64,000 bases of DNA, taken from contig NZ_FTNQ01000001.1 of NCBI RefSeq assembly GCF_900156455.1, positions 1,364,001-1,428,000 of the forward strand. The letters run 5' to 3'. The position numbers and the translations under genes were made by a program. Shown piece after piece: positions 30,153 through 38,369 of the stretch. Under the pieces are notes generated by a model. It was not told the origin of the DNA and did not search any database. It saw only the letters and a program-made list of their open reading frames with translations. Position 1 is the first letter of the stretch; every line of letters starts with the position of its first letter. This DNA comes from Microbacterium sp. RURRCA19A (GTDB lineage: Bacteria; Actinomycetota; Actinomycetes; Actinomycetales; Microbacteriaceae).

Positions 30153-30998
30153 TCAGCGCTCGAGGAAGTCCACCAGCGCACGGTTGAACTCGTCGGCATG
30201 GCTGACGTTGAGGCCATGCGGGGCACCGGCCACGACGTGCAGCTCACTGCCGGGGAGCGCGGCGTGGGTGCGCTTCCCGGACCCTTCGAAGGGGACGGTC
30301 GCGTCGCTGTCGCCGTGCAGGATGAGCGCGGGGACCGAGACGTTGCGAAGGTCGTCGCGGAAGTCGGTCGTGGCGAACGCCTCCATCGCCTTCAGCGCGG
30401 CATGGTGGTCGGCCTGGTTCGCCAGACGCTCGGCCTCGGCCTGCTCGGCGGGGGGCACGACGAGCGTCCCGTCGACCGAGAAGAAGTCGGTCGTGAACTG
30501 GTGGTAGAAGGCTTTCTCGTCGTCCTTGAGACCCTTCTCCATCCCGGCAGCGGTGTCCGCGTCGAGCGGACCCTCGGAGTTGTCGTCGGTCTGGGCGAGG
30601 TACGGCGGAACCGCGGCAGCGAAGACGACGCTGCGCACCCGGTCGGCGCCGTGGCGGGTCAGGTAGCGCGCGACCTCTCCCCCACCCATCGAGAAGCCCA
30701 CGAGAGTGACGTCGCGGAGGCCCCGGGCCTCGAGGACGGCGTGCAGATCGTCGGCGAACGTGTCGTAGTCGTAGCCCGTGCGCGGCTTGTCGCTGCGTCC
30801 GAAACCTCGGCGGTCGTAGGTGACAACCCGGTAGCCTGCGCCCTCAAGGGCGGGCACCTGGTGGGCCCACGATTCGCCCGAGAGGGGCCAGCCGTGGATC
30901 AGGACGACCGGGCGCCCTGGCCCGCCGGTGTCGTCCACGTGGAGGTCGATGTCGGTCAGTAGTCCGTGGTGTGCGGTGATCTCGCTCATGCCGGTCAT
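30153..30998 (-). CDS. Alpha/beta hydrolase, non-heme chloroperoxidase-like
   Basis: The 281-residue protein has VVLIHGWPLSGESW, TYDRRGFGRSDKP, GFSMGGGEVARY (nucleophile Ser), HGDSDATVPFEG (Asp) and GAPHGLNVSH (His). This set is typical of the cofactor-free perhydrolase/esterase group once called bacterial chloroperoxidases. The biological substrate is unknown. Starts at 30998 or 30989 are equally possible because no ribosome site is visible. It lies near the ohr peroxide genes but is not in their operon. Confidence 0.85.
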   Translation of the reverse strand: MTGMSEITAHHGLLTDIDLHVDDTGGPGRPVVLIHGWPLSGESWAHQVPALEGAGYRVVTYDRRGFGRSDKPRTGYDYDTFADDLHAVLEARGLRDVTLVGFSMGGGEVARYLTRHGADRVRSVVFAAAVPPYLAQTDDNSEGPLDADTAAGMEKGLKDDEKAFYHQFTTDFFSVDGTLVVPPAEQAEAERLANQADHHAALKAMEAFATTDFRDDLRNVSVPALILHGDSDATVPFEGSGKRTHAALPGSELHVVAGAPHGLNVSHADEFNRALVDFLER

Positions 30999-31134
30999 GT
31001 TTGGACGCCGACCTGGGTGCGCGGCCGCCATTGACGCGGGTGGCCGCGGTTGCTATCACGACCATGAACTGGCACATCGCCCGGCGCGATGCAATGACCG
31101 ACCTCGGTTCGGGTCCGGTCACTAGCCTCGCGCC

Positions 31135-31623
31135 ATGGCATCCCCTCGCGCCCTCATCGCCGCCCTCGCTCCCGCGGGCCTCGCTCTCACCCTGACGGCC
31201 TGCGCCCCCGCGGGCGGTACCGGTGCCGCCGTCGACGCCGGGTACGAGAAGGTGATCGCCGCGGTCGTGCTGGCGGAATCGGATGCCGGCGGACGGGCGT
31301 TCGAAGTGGAGATCGAGGACGCGACCGCCCAGGTGCAGGTGGCGGCCGGCGACCGCGCCGTCGAGGTGGATGTCGACCTCGCCGGCCCGACGGTGACCGA
31401 CCGTCGGGACGAGGGCGAGGTGGAGAGCGAGGACCGCGCGGCGTTGGCCTCGGCGTCGACGACGTTGGCCGACGGCATCCGCGTCGCGGTGGCCGCGCAC
31501 GACGGCGACGGGAGCGTCGCGGAGGTCGCATTGCGTTCCGGAGCCGACGCAGCCTGGTCGGTGGAGTTCGTCGACGGCGGCGCGGTCGCGGTCGCGGTGG
31601 CCGACGGCACGGTCGAGCGCTGA
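31135..31623 (+). CDS. PepSY-like lipoprotein
   Basis: The 162-residue protein has a lipoprotein signal ending LTLTAC. Two similar segments of PepSY type follow (AGYEKVIAAVVLAESDAGG and AALASASTTLADGIRVA), each leading into beta strands with acidic residues. PepSY proteins are thought to bind or inhibit extracytoplasmic peptidases, but no function is assigned. TAGCCT ends 6 nt before the ATG, suggesting a leaderless transcript. Confidence 0.7.
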   Translation: MASPRALIAALAPAGLALTLTACAPAGGTGAAVDAGYEKVIAAVVLAESDAGGRAFEVEIEDATAQVQVAAGDRAVEVDVDLAGPTVTDRRDEGEVESEDRAALASASTTLADGIRVAVAAHDGDGSVAEVALRSGADAAWSVEFVDGGAVAVAVADGTVER

Positions 31624-31634
31624 GCCGAGGCGGA

Positions 31635-31781
31635 TCAGGCGGGCTCGGCGAGGCCCGGCATGCCCGGGACGGCGAGATCGAAGTGGTGCCCGTTGATGGC
31701 GAGGACGTCCCGATCGCCGTCGAAGGGGAAGCTCGACGAGGCCACGGCGCTCGCGTCGCTGCGGGGGGTCATGCGACCCAT
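31635..31781 (-). CDS. Possible small protein, unrecognised
   Basis: A 48-codon open frame fills the gap between the lipoprotein and ohrR. Only three of its codons end in A or T (GGT and two GAT), a GC3 bias as strong as in real genes. The product ends GHHFDLAVPGMPGLAEPA and matches nothing I know. There is no ribosome site and several starts are possible, so it could be a small gene, a remnant of a larger one, or chance. Confidence 0.3.
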   Translation of the reverse strand: MGRMTPRSDASAVASSSFPFDGDRDVLAINGHHFDLAVPGMPGLAEPA

Positions 31782-31841
31782 GGTGCGGGTGCGCCCGGCT
31801 TCGTGGCAGGGGTTGACTTCCGCGACTCCCTTCAATTCGAG

Positions 31842-31866
31842 TTGTGCGCAACTAAATTGTGTGCAA
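31842..31866. promoter_or_regulatory. Candidate OhrR operator repeats
   Basis: TTGTGCGCAA at 31842-31851 and TTGTGTGCAA at 31857-31866 are near-identical 10-mers 15 bp apart, each close to palindromic. They lie 10-35 bp before the ohrR start. Confidence 0.55.
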
Positions 31867-31876
31867 CGCTTTTCCC

Positions 31877-32353
31877 ATGCCCGCCGTCGACTCCCTCGTC
31901 TGCTTCGCTCTGTACGCGGCCAGCCGCACGACCACGCAGGCCTACCGCGTCCTCCTCGACCCGTGGGATCTCACCTACCCCCAGTACCTCGCGCTGGTGA
32001 CCCTGTGGAACGACGGCGATCAGACCGTCAGCGGACTCGGCGACGCCCTGCAGCTCGACTCCGGCACGCTCTCGCCGATGCTCGCTCGCATGGAAACGGC
32101 GGGGTACGTCACCCGCGAGCGCCGCGCCGACGACGAGCGGGTCGTCACGGTGTCGCTCACCGCACGCGGACGCGAGATGCGCGACGAGCTGGCCCACGTC
32201 CCGCGATGCATCGCCGTGGGATCCGGCATCCCCGACGCCGACAGCGCCCACGAGCTGATCCGCGCCCTCCAGCAGTTGACGGTGGCGATGCGCGACCTGC
32301 GCGACCACCCGCGGACCGTCCTCGACGTGGTCACCGGGACCACGCGCGCCTGA
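31877..32353 (+). CDS. ohrR: OhrR-type MarR family peroxide sensor
   Basis: The 158-residue protein starts DSLVCFALYAASRTTTQAY, with Cys9 at the position of the peroxide-reactive cysteine of OhrR. LDPWDLTYPQYLALV and a winged helix with ERRADDERVV follow. OhrR represses ohr until the Cys is oxidised by organic hydroperoxides. The Cys-containing signature and the adjoining ohr gene support the name over a generic MarR protein. The repeated TTGTGYGCAA boxes upstream are the likely operator. Confidence 0.88.
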   Translation: MPAVDSLVCFALYAASRTTTQAYRVLLDPWDLTYPQYLALVTLWNDGDQTVSGLGDALQLDSGTLSPMLARMETAGYVTRERRADDERVVTVSLTARGREMRDELAHVPRCIAVGSGIPDADSAHELIRALQQLTVAMRDLRDHPRTVLDVVTGTTRA

Positions 32354-32435
32354 TCACCGGACGCCCCGCGCGTCCGCCCCCTGCCCACGTGTGCCGTCCG
32401 GCATCCGTTCGTCCTCGAGAAAGGAACACCCACCC

Positions 32436-32855
32436 ATGGACGTCCTCTACACCGCCGAAGCCCTGTCCACCGGAGAGGGCCGCAACGGTCACGTCGTCGC
32501 CGGCGACCAGCTCGACCTCGACGTCGCCGTCCCGAAGGAGATGGGCGGATCCGGCAACGGCACGAACCCCGAGCAGCTCTTCGCCGCCGGTTACGCCGCG
32601 TGCTTCCACAGCGCCCTCCACGCCGTCGCCCGCGGCCACAAGGTGAAGCTGCAGGACTCGTCGGTGGGCGGTCGCGTGCAGATCGGCCCCAACGGTCAGG
32701 GCGGCTACCAGCTCGCCGTGCTGCTCGAGGTCGTCCTGCCCGGGATCGAGCACGACCAGGCCCAGCAGCTCGCCGACGAGGCGCACCAGGTCTGCCCCTA
32801 CTCCAACGCCACGCGCGGCAACATCGAGGTGACGGTCACGGTCTCCGACGACTGA
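32436..32855 (+). CDS. ohr: Organic hydroperoxide resistance protein (Ohr/OsmC family)
   Basis: The 139-residue protein has the two catalytic cysteines in AACFHSAL and VCPYSNATRGN, the Ohr arrangement. It reduces organic hydroperoxides using lipoylated proteins in characterised species. The ATG at 32436 follows AAGGA. It is 82 bp after ohrR and ends at a strong terminator, so ohrR-ohr forms one regulated unit. Confidence 0.93.
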   Translation: MDVLYTAEALSTGEGRNGHVVAGDQLDLDVAVPKEMGGSGNGTNPEQLFAAGYAACFHSALHAVARGHKVKLQDSSVGGRVQIGPNGQGGYQLAVLLEVVLPGIEHDQAQQLADEAHQVCPYSNATRGNIEVTVTVSDD

Positions 32856-32866
32856 CCCGGAGCTCG

Positions 32867-32898
32867 AAAGGGGATGCCGGTCGCCCGGCATCCCCTTT
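32867..32898 (+). terminator. ohr terminator
   Basis: A 14-bp stem AAAGGGGATGCCGG and its complement with a 4-nt loop, ending in CCCCTTTCG. It again contains the GGATGCC core. Confidence 0.88.
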
Positions 32899-32947
32899 CG
32901 CGTTCCGGGGCGGGCGTCCCGGCCCGCCGCGACGTAGGGTGACAGAC

Positions 32948-33595
32948 GTGATCCGCGTGGTAGTCGTCGACGACGAGGCCCTCGTCCGTTCGGGCTTCGA
33001 GCTCATCCTCGGCGCCGCCGCCGACATCGAGGTGGTCGCCGCGGTCGACGGTGACGGCGCCGTCGACACCATCCGACGCGAACGTCCCGACGTCGTCCTC
33101 CTCGACATCCGGATGCCGGGACGCAGCGGTCTGGACGTGCTGGCCGACCTCCGCGACGACCCGGACCGGCCGGTCATCGGCATCCTGACGACCTTCGACA
33201 CCGACGAGCACATCGCCCGCGCCCTGCAGGACGGCGCCTCCGGGTTCCTCGTGAAGGACACCCCGCCCGAGCACCTCGCGGCCATGGTGCGCTCGCTCGC
33301 CGCCGGCGGCGTCGTGCTCTCCCCGCAGGTCTCGCGGACGTTGGTCGAAGGCTACGTCGGCGCGCCGGACCCCGACGCCGTGGAACGCGTCGCGCTGCTC
33401 ACCGAGCGCGAGCGCGACGTGCTCGAACACCTGCCCACGGGGGAGTCGAACGCCGAGATCGGCAAGCGCCTGCATCTCAGCGGCGCAACCGTGAAGGACC
33501 ACGTCAGCGCCATCCTCGCCAAGCTCTCGGTCTCCACGCGGCTCGAAGCCGCCCTCATCGCCGAGCGCGCCCGCCGGGGCGGCGAACGCCGGTGA
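32948..33595 (+). CDS. NarL-family response regulator
   Basis: The 215-residue protein has a receiver domain with VVVVDDE, phosphoacceptor Asp53 in VVLLDIRMPG and Lys in FLVKDT. A LuxR-type HTH follows (LTERERDVLEHLPTGESNAE). It is the partner of the kinase that overlaps it by 4 bp. The GTG start has TAGGGT ending 7 nt before it, so a leaderless transcript is likely. No ABC transporter lies next to the pair, unlike many DesKR-type systems. Confidence 0.92.
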   Translation: MIRVVVVDDEALVRSGFELILGAAADIEVVAAVDGDGAVDTIRRERPDVVLLDIRMPGRSGLDVLADLRDDPDRPVIGILTTFDTDEHIARALQDGASGFLVKDTPPEHLAAMVRSLAAGGVVLSPQVSRTLVEGYVGAPDPDAVERVALLTERERDVLEHLPTGESNAEIGKRLHLSGATVKDHVSAILAKLSVSTRLEAALIAERARRGGERR

Positions 33596-34722
33596 CCACC
33601 GGCGCCCGCGATCGTCTGGCGGCCGTCACGCGCAGCCGGTGGTTCGCCGTCGTCACCGACCTCGCGCTGGCCGGCGCGGCGATCGTGGACGTCATCGTCC
33701 TGCTGCCCGATTGGACGCCGTTCGAGATCGGGCTGGCCGCCGTCGCCGTCCTCGGGCTGCTGGTCCGACGGCACCTGCCCTGGGTCGCGTTCGCGCTGGT
33801 GCTCCCCGGCCTCCTCGTGGATGCCATGACCATCGCCGCACCGATCGCGCTGTACTCCGTCGCCGTGCGCGAGCGACGCCTCCCGCCGCTGCTGGTGGCC
33901 GGGGCCGTCACCTTCGTGTGCTTCCTCCTCCCCGACTGGCAGCTGCCGGAGCTGGACTACCTGGCTCCCTCCCTCCTCTACGCCCTCCTCTACGCCGCGA
34001 CGCCGATCGCCCTGGGCGCTCTGGTGCGCACGCGCAGCGAGCTGAGCGACCGGGTCGCCGAGCTCTCGGCGGCGCGCGCAGCCGAGCGACTCCGCGACGA
34101 ACAGGACGTCCTGCGCCAGGAACGCGCCCGTCTCTCCCGCGAGATGCACGACGTCGTCTCCCATCAGGTGAGCCTCATCGCCGTGCAGGCGGGTGCTCTC
34201 CAGGTGTCGTCGCCCGACCCGGCGGCCCGGGGAGCGGCCGGGGTGATCCGGTCCCTGGCGGTGCGCACGCTCGACGAACTCCGCCAGATGGTCGGCGTGC
34301 TGCGCGCCGAAGGCGCACCGACCCGCGGCGACAAACCGCAACCGACCCTCGACGACCTGCCTCGGCTGGTCGCCGACAGCGGCCTTCCCGCGGAACTGGT
34401 CACCGATGTCACCACCGATCTCGCGCCACCGCTGCAGCGCGCGGTGTATCGGACGATCCAGGAGGGGCTGACGAACGCCCGCAAGCACGCTCCCGGTGCC
34501 GCCGTACGGGTGAGCGTGCGCACGTCGACCGCGACCATCGACGTCGTGATCGAGAACGACGCGCCCACGGAACCCGCGCTGGCCCTGCCCTCGGGCGGAG
34601 CCGGGCTCCGAGGGCTGCGGGAACGGGCCGAACTGCTCGGGGGCCGCCTGGCGGCCTCGAGCGAACCGGGCGGGGCCTTCCGACTCGCGGTGTCGCTCCC
34701 CCGCCGCACCCCGGAGGGCTGA
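33592..34722 (+). CDS. Sensor histidine kinase (HisKA_3 family)
   Basis: The 376-residue protein has about five N-terminal helices and a coiled-coil linker. The phosphoacceptor is His186 in EMHDVVSHQVSLI, and the HATPase_c domain contains NARKHAPGA and GAGLRGLRERAELLGG. There is no large extracytoplasmic sensor, so the signal is probably sensed in the membrane. GTG start coupled to the regulator. Confidence 0.92.
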   Translation: MTTGARDRLAAVTRSRWFAVVTDLALAGAAIVDVIVLLPDWTPFEIGLAAVAVLGLLVRRHLPWVAFALVLPGLLVDAMTIAAPIALYSVAVRERRLPPLLVAGAVTFVCFLLPDWQLPELDYLAPSLLYALLYAATPIALGALVRTRSELSDRVAELSAARAAERLRDEQDVLRQERARLSREMHDVVSHQVSLIAVQAGALQVSSPDPAARGAAGVIRSLAVRTLDELRQMVGVLRAEGAPTRGDKPQPTLDDLPRLVADSGLPAELVTDVTTDLAPPLQRAVYRTIQEGLTNARKHAPGAAVRVSVRTSTATIDVVIENDAPTEPALALPSGGAGLRGLRERAELLGGRLAASSEPGGAFRLAVSLPRRTPEG

Positions 34723-34729
34723 GCCCGGG

Positions 34730-35785
34730 TCAGGACAGCCGCAACTCCGCCTCGGACTTGGGGTAGGTCCGTCGGAGCCAGTCGCCGAAACCGGGTTGCG
34801 CCAGGCACGTCGATGCCTCCGCGCACCGGACGACCGGGTCGTCGGCGGCATAGGTGCGGTACACCTCGACCTTGGCATCCAGCGCCTCGCCGGTGACGTT
34901 GACCGGCTGGTCCTGGGAGGGATACCCGAGGAAGTAGGACATGGCCTCCGCCGGGATGCCGACGACGGGTGCCGACGCGCGCACGAGCGAGCCGACGCAC
35001 GAGTGGTCGGGGTGGTCGCCGCGGGCGAAGGCGCTCTCGTGCGGGACGTTGGTGCTGACACGCCGCGGCTGCGCCGCCGCCAGGAGCTCGGCGAGCGTCG
35101 CGGTCAGCCGGGGCAGATCGTAGGCCGGCGAGCCGTCGATCGGGGAGAGCGCCGCGACCCCGCCGTTGACGAGCTGGGTGAGCCCCGCGTTGCCCGTGGC
35201 GGCGAAGCCCTTCCCGTTCAGTCCGCCGTCGGGGAGCCGCAGGACGGTGATGGACAGTCGCGGTTCATCGATCGGCACGAATCGCGTCACGACGGCACCG
35301 CTGAGGAGCGTCAGTCGACGTTCGTCCCACTCGGCGGTGGAACCTCGCATGAGGTCGTACGCCGCACGGATGCCGGCCTCGCGCTCCCGGGCGTAGTCGA
35401 GGCCCTTTCCGGCATCGCCCGCGGTGACGTACACCGCGCGCACGGTGGCGCCGCGGGAGATCGCGTCGGACAGCTCCGGGTTGGCGAAGATGATGTCGTC
35501 GTCCGCGTGCGCCCACATCGTCACGCTCGTATCGACGCCGGCCGGCTCGAGCGCGGGCGACGGCGAGGCCGGAACCGTGGGCGCGGGGATCGCCCGGAGC
35601 GGGATCCACGCCCCGACCGGCGGACCGCCCCGCCGGAACTGCCGCGCGAGGAGCGCGCCGCCGCCGAGACCGACCACCGCCAGACCGCCGATGAGGAGGC
35701 CGCGTCGACTCACGCGGATGCGGCGGGCGTCGTTCGCCCCGCCGTCTCCGTCGCCTTCCGCCCCGGAAAGGTCGTCGTCCTGCAC
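34730..35785 (-). CDS. PIG-L family deacetylase, Tat-type signal
   Basis: The 351-residue protein carries VSRRGLLIGGLAVVGLGGG, a twin-arginine-like signal or anchor. A PIG-L (LmbE) domain follows, with metal ligands in WAHADDDIIF and GDHPDHSCVG. PIG-L enzymes remove N-acetyl groups from sugars, as in MshB and GlcNAc-PI deacetylases. Export and the neighbouring exopolysaccharide genes suggest a surface polysaccharide substrate, but this is inference. It is a close paralogue of the protein at 36935-38038. Confidence 0.85.
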   Translation of the reverse strand: MQDDDLSGAEGDGDGGANDARRIRVSRRGLLIGGLAVVGLGGGALLARQFRRGGPPVGAWIPLRAIPAPTVPASPSPALEPAGVDTSVTMWAHADDDIIFANPELSDAISRGATVRAVYVTAGDAGKGLDYAREREAGIRAAYDLMRGSTAEWDERRLTLLSGAVVTRFVPIDEPRLSITVLRLPDGGLNGKGFAATGNAGLTQLVNGGVAALSPIDGSPAYDLPRLTATLAELLAAAQPRRVSTNVPHESAFARGDHPDHSCVGSLVRASAPVVGIPAEAMSYFLGYPSQDQPVNVTGEALDAKVEVYRTYAADDPVVRCAEASTCLAQPGFGDWLRRTYPKSEAELRLS

Positions 35786-36037
35786 CGTGGCTCCGTCCCG
35801 TGTCCCCCCGGCCGATCGCGACGAAGGCTTCGGGTCGTCGGCGGTCGGCGTGACCCTACGACGCTAGCGTGCCGACATCCCGAATCCGCCGTGCACACAC
35901 CTCGGCCCCACCGACCGGCGGGGCGACAGACGCCGATCGGCGGGTCCGTTCACCGGAGCGGCGGGACGGTGACGGCATCCACGTCGTTCATCGCACTCCC
36001 TCAGCGGACACCTAGAGAGGCTGGGAACACTCGGGGG

Positions 36038-36325
36038 ATGCAGACGTCCTCGCCGCCGCGGTCACTGTCTCCCCTCGCCCGTCGCATCCGTGCGGTGCTC
36101 TGGGACTGGGACCCGATCGGCGTGCGCGCGATCGGCGCCGGCTGGCCGGAAGACGAGTACGACGACCTCCTGCTGCCGCTCATGGCGGCCCTGGCCGAGC
36201 GGCCGAGCGTCGAGGAGCTCGCGGACGATCTGCGCACCGTCCTCGAAACGGACTACGGGCTCCCCTCCCCCGACGGTTGCACCGAGGCGGCCGGCGCGCT
36301 GCTCGCCGTGCGCCGGGAGGACTGA
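36038..36325 (+). CDS. Small DUF1871-like protein
   Basis: The 95-residue acidic protein contains RAVLWDWDPIGVRAIGAGWPEDEYD, parts of which resemble the DUF1871 pattern of DWDPIG followed by EYD. No function is known for such proteins; some lie near toxin or immunity genes. The GGGGG run directly before ATG is the only ribosome-site candidate. The 252 bp upstream, up to the PIG-L gene, hold no gene and only short GC-rich dyads. Confidence 0.55.
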   Translation: MQTSSPPRSLSPLARRIRAVLWDWDPIGVRAIGAGWPEDEYDDLLLPLMAALAERPSVEELADDLRTVLETDYGLPSPDGCTEAAGALLAVRRED

Positions 36326-36398
36326 CCGGCGACTACCGAGCGGGCGCCGATGACGCAAGCCCGACATGACCGCCGGATCGACGCCCTATCGTGCGGTC

Positions 36399-36923
36399 AT
36401 GGTTGATCTGACCCGCCCCCAGACCCCCGATCCGTACCCGCTTCTTCCGGCCGTACCGTCCTTCGACGTCGTCAGCGACGACATCGCCGACGGCCGGCCC
36501 CTGAAGGATGACCAGGTCGCCTCTCGCGGCAACACGTCCCCGCACCTGCGCTGGTCGAACGTGCCCGAGGGCACGGCCTCGTTCACGATCACCTGCTTCG
36601 ATCCGGATGCGCCCACGCCGAGCGGCTTCTGGCACTGGGTTCTCGTCGATCTGCCGGCCGACGTACGCGAGATCCCCGCCGGGTTCGCGACGGGAGACCT
36701 GCCGGCGGGAGCCTTCCACGTCCGCAACGACGGCGGGCAGGCCGGCTTCCTCGGTGCCGCGCCGCCCGAAGGGGATCAGCCCCACCGCTACTTCTTCGTG
36801 GTCCACGCCGTGGGTGCCGGGAGCCTCGGCGCGGAGGCCGATGCGACCCCCGCCGCCGTGTCCTTCGCCCTGGCGTTCCAGACGCTCGGCCGTGCCATCG
36901 TGCACGGCACCTTCCAGCACTGA
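36399..36923 (+). CDS. YbhB/YbcL family PEBP protein
   Basis: The 174-residue protein has the phosphatidylethanolamine-binding-like core: SPHLRWSNVPEGTASF, CFDPDAPTPSGFWHWVL and HRYFFVVHAVG. Function in bacteria is unknown. TATCGT ends 6 nt before the ATG at 36399, suggesting a leaderless mRNA; the frame is open to an ATG at 36366. Confidence 0.87.
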   Translation: MVDLTRPQTPDPYPLLPAVPSFDVVSDDIADGRPLKDDQVASRGNTSPHLRWSNVPEGTASFTITCFDPDAPTPSGFWHWVLVDLPADVREIPAGFATGDLPAGAFHVRNDGGQAGFLGAAPPEGDQPHRYFFVVHAVGAGSLGAEADATPAAVSFALAFQTLGRAIVHGTFQH

Positions 36924-36934
36924 GGAGGAGCGCG

Positions 36935-38038
36935 TCAGGACATGCGGAGGTCGGCCTCGCCGAGCGGGTACGACCTCCGCAACCACTCGCCGAACTTGCG
37001 GGTCTTCAGGCAGGCGTCTCGATCGACGCAGCGCACCACCGAGTCCTGCTGCGCATAGATGCGGTAGGTCTCGACCTTGGCATCCAGGACCGCACCGTCC
37101 AGCGTCCGCGGCAGATCCAGGGACGGATAGCCGACGAAGTACCGGATGCCGGGCGCCGCCGCCGCATCGCGACCGATCGATTCGCGCACCAACGTCCCCA
37201 CCGCGGAGTGATCGGGATGGTCGCCGGGCGCGTAAGCGCTGCCGCGGGGGACGTGGGTGAGGGTGCGCGCCGGGTGAAGTGCGGCGGCGATCTCGCTGAG
37301 GGAGGCCGACAGCTGCGCGCGGTCCACGGCCGGTCCCCCGTCGATCGGGACGAGGGTGGTGACACCGCCGTCGAGGAGCTTGCTCAGCGTGGCGTGGCCC
37401 GTGGCGTCGAAACCGCCGTCGGTGATGTTGCCGTCGGGGAGCCGCAGGAACATCACTGACAATCGCGGGTCGTTCTGCGGGGTCAGCCGCTCCATCCGCA
37501 GCCCGGAGTCGAGCGTCACGACGGCGGAGTCCCACAGTCCGTCGACGCCGCGCATGTGGTTGTACGCGCGCAGGATGCCGAGCTCGCGCGAGTGGGTGTA
37601 GTCCAGGCCTTTCCCGGCGTCGCCCGCCGTGAGGAAGACGGTGCGCACGCACTCGCCCGCCGCGATGGCGTCGGAGATCGTGGGGTTGCCGAAGATGATG
37701 TCGTCGTCGGGGTGCGCCCAGATCGTCAGGACCGTGTCACCCGCGCAGGGCTGCGCCGCGGGCGAGGCCGGCACTGTCGGCGCGGCGCTCGCCGTCGGCG
37801 CGGGGCTCGCTGTCGCGGACGGCACGCGCGGGGGAAGGGACGCGAGGGTGGGCGTCGGACTCGGGGACGGGGTGGCCACGAGACTCGACCGACTGGTGGC
37901 GGCCCCGAGGGGCCAGACCCCGAGCGCGGTGGAGACGACGATCGATCCGCCGACGAGGAGGACGACGGCGAGCACCGCGATGAGGGCACCGGCACCCCAT
38001 CCGAGGTGCCGGGCATTCGCCCGGTCGGCGCGAGTCAT
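36935..38038 (-). CDS. PIG-L family deacetylase, membrane-anchored
   Basis: The 367-residue protein has one N-terminal transmembrane helix, then a long Ser/Thr/Pro/Ala-rich linker. A PIG-L domain follows with WAHPDDDIIF and GDHPDHSAVG metal sites. The catalytic domain aligns along its whole length with that of 34730-35785, including TAGDAGKGLDY. The differing N-termini (Tat-like versus spacer) imply two placements in the envelope. It is divergent from the exopolysaccharide transferase gene. Confidence 0.85.
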   Translation of the reverse strand: MTRADRANARHLGWGAGALIAVLAVVLLVGGSIVVSTALGVWPLGAATSRSSLVATPSPSPTPTLASLPPRVPSATASPAPTASAAPTVPASPAAQPCAGDTVLTIWAHPDDDIIFGNPTISDAIAAGECVRTVFLTAGDAGKGLDYTHSRELGILRAYNHMRGVDGLWDSAVVTLDSGLRMERLTPQNDPRLSVMFLRLPDGNITDGGFDATGHATLSKLLDGGVTTLVPIDGGPAVDRAQLSASLSEIAAALHPARTLTHVPRGSAYAPGDHPDHSAVGTLVRESIGRDAAAAPGIRYFVGYPSLDLPRTLDGAVLDAKVETYRIYAQQDSVVRCVDRDACLKTRKFGEWLRRSYPLGEADLRMS

Positions 38039-38369
38039 GAGCGATCCCCCCGGCGTCGCGATCGGGCGGCGTGCGACGTCGCCGACCGCCGACGAGTCTA
38101 GGGGACCGTCGCGGGATACACCACAGCGACGCCATACGTCGGAGACTTGACAGGAGCCCGCGAACATGCATTCAGCGGACTGAACCACCCACGGTCGTGT
38201 CCACCAATCGGCGGACACGCCTCGTCATCGGGAGAAACGTCGGGTGACCACCCCGCACGGTCAGGAAACAATTCGTTCATACAGGGGTGATTCACGGGGT
38301 GAGTTGAGGCTGTTATCGTTCCGAAGAGAACCACGATCCGGGTCATCCGGGGGAAGGGGCCCACGCACT
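38039..38369. other. 331-bp intergenic region before the sugar transferase gene
   Basis: No gene is seen. It contains an inverted repeat CGTGTCC-N10-GGACACG at 38196-38219, two GGGGTGA copies 12 bp apart at 38284 and 38296, and the candidate promoter listed separately. Confidence 0.5.
38291..38319 (+). promoter_or_regulatory. Candidate promoter of first sugar transferase
   Basis: TTCACG and TATCGT are separated by 17 bp, each matching four consensus positions. They leave an untranslated leader of about 45 nt. Confidence 0.45.

Noticed and set aside
31660..32646. Plus-strand frame of 328 codons overlapping ohrR and ohr
   Set aside because: It is out of frame with the ohrR and ohr proteins, which carry the diagnostic Cys motifs; its product is low-complexity.
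38196..38219. CGTGTCC-N10-GGACACG as a terminator
   Set aside because: It lies between divergent genes and has no T-tract; left as a possible regulator site in the intergenic note.
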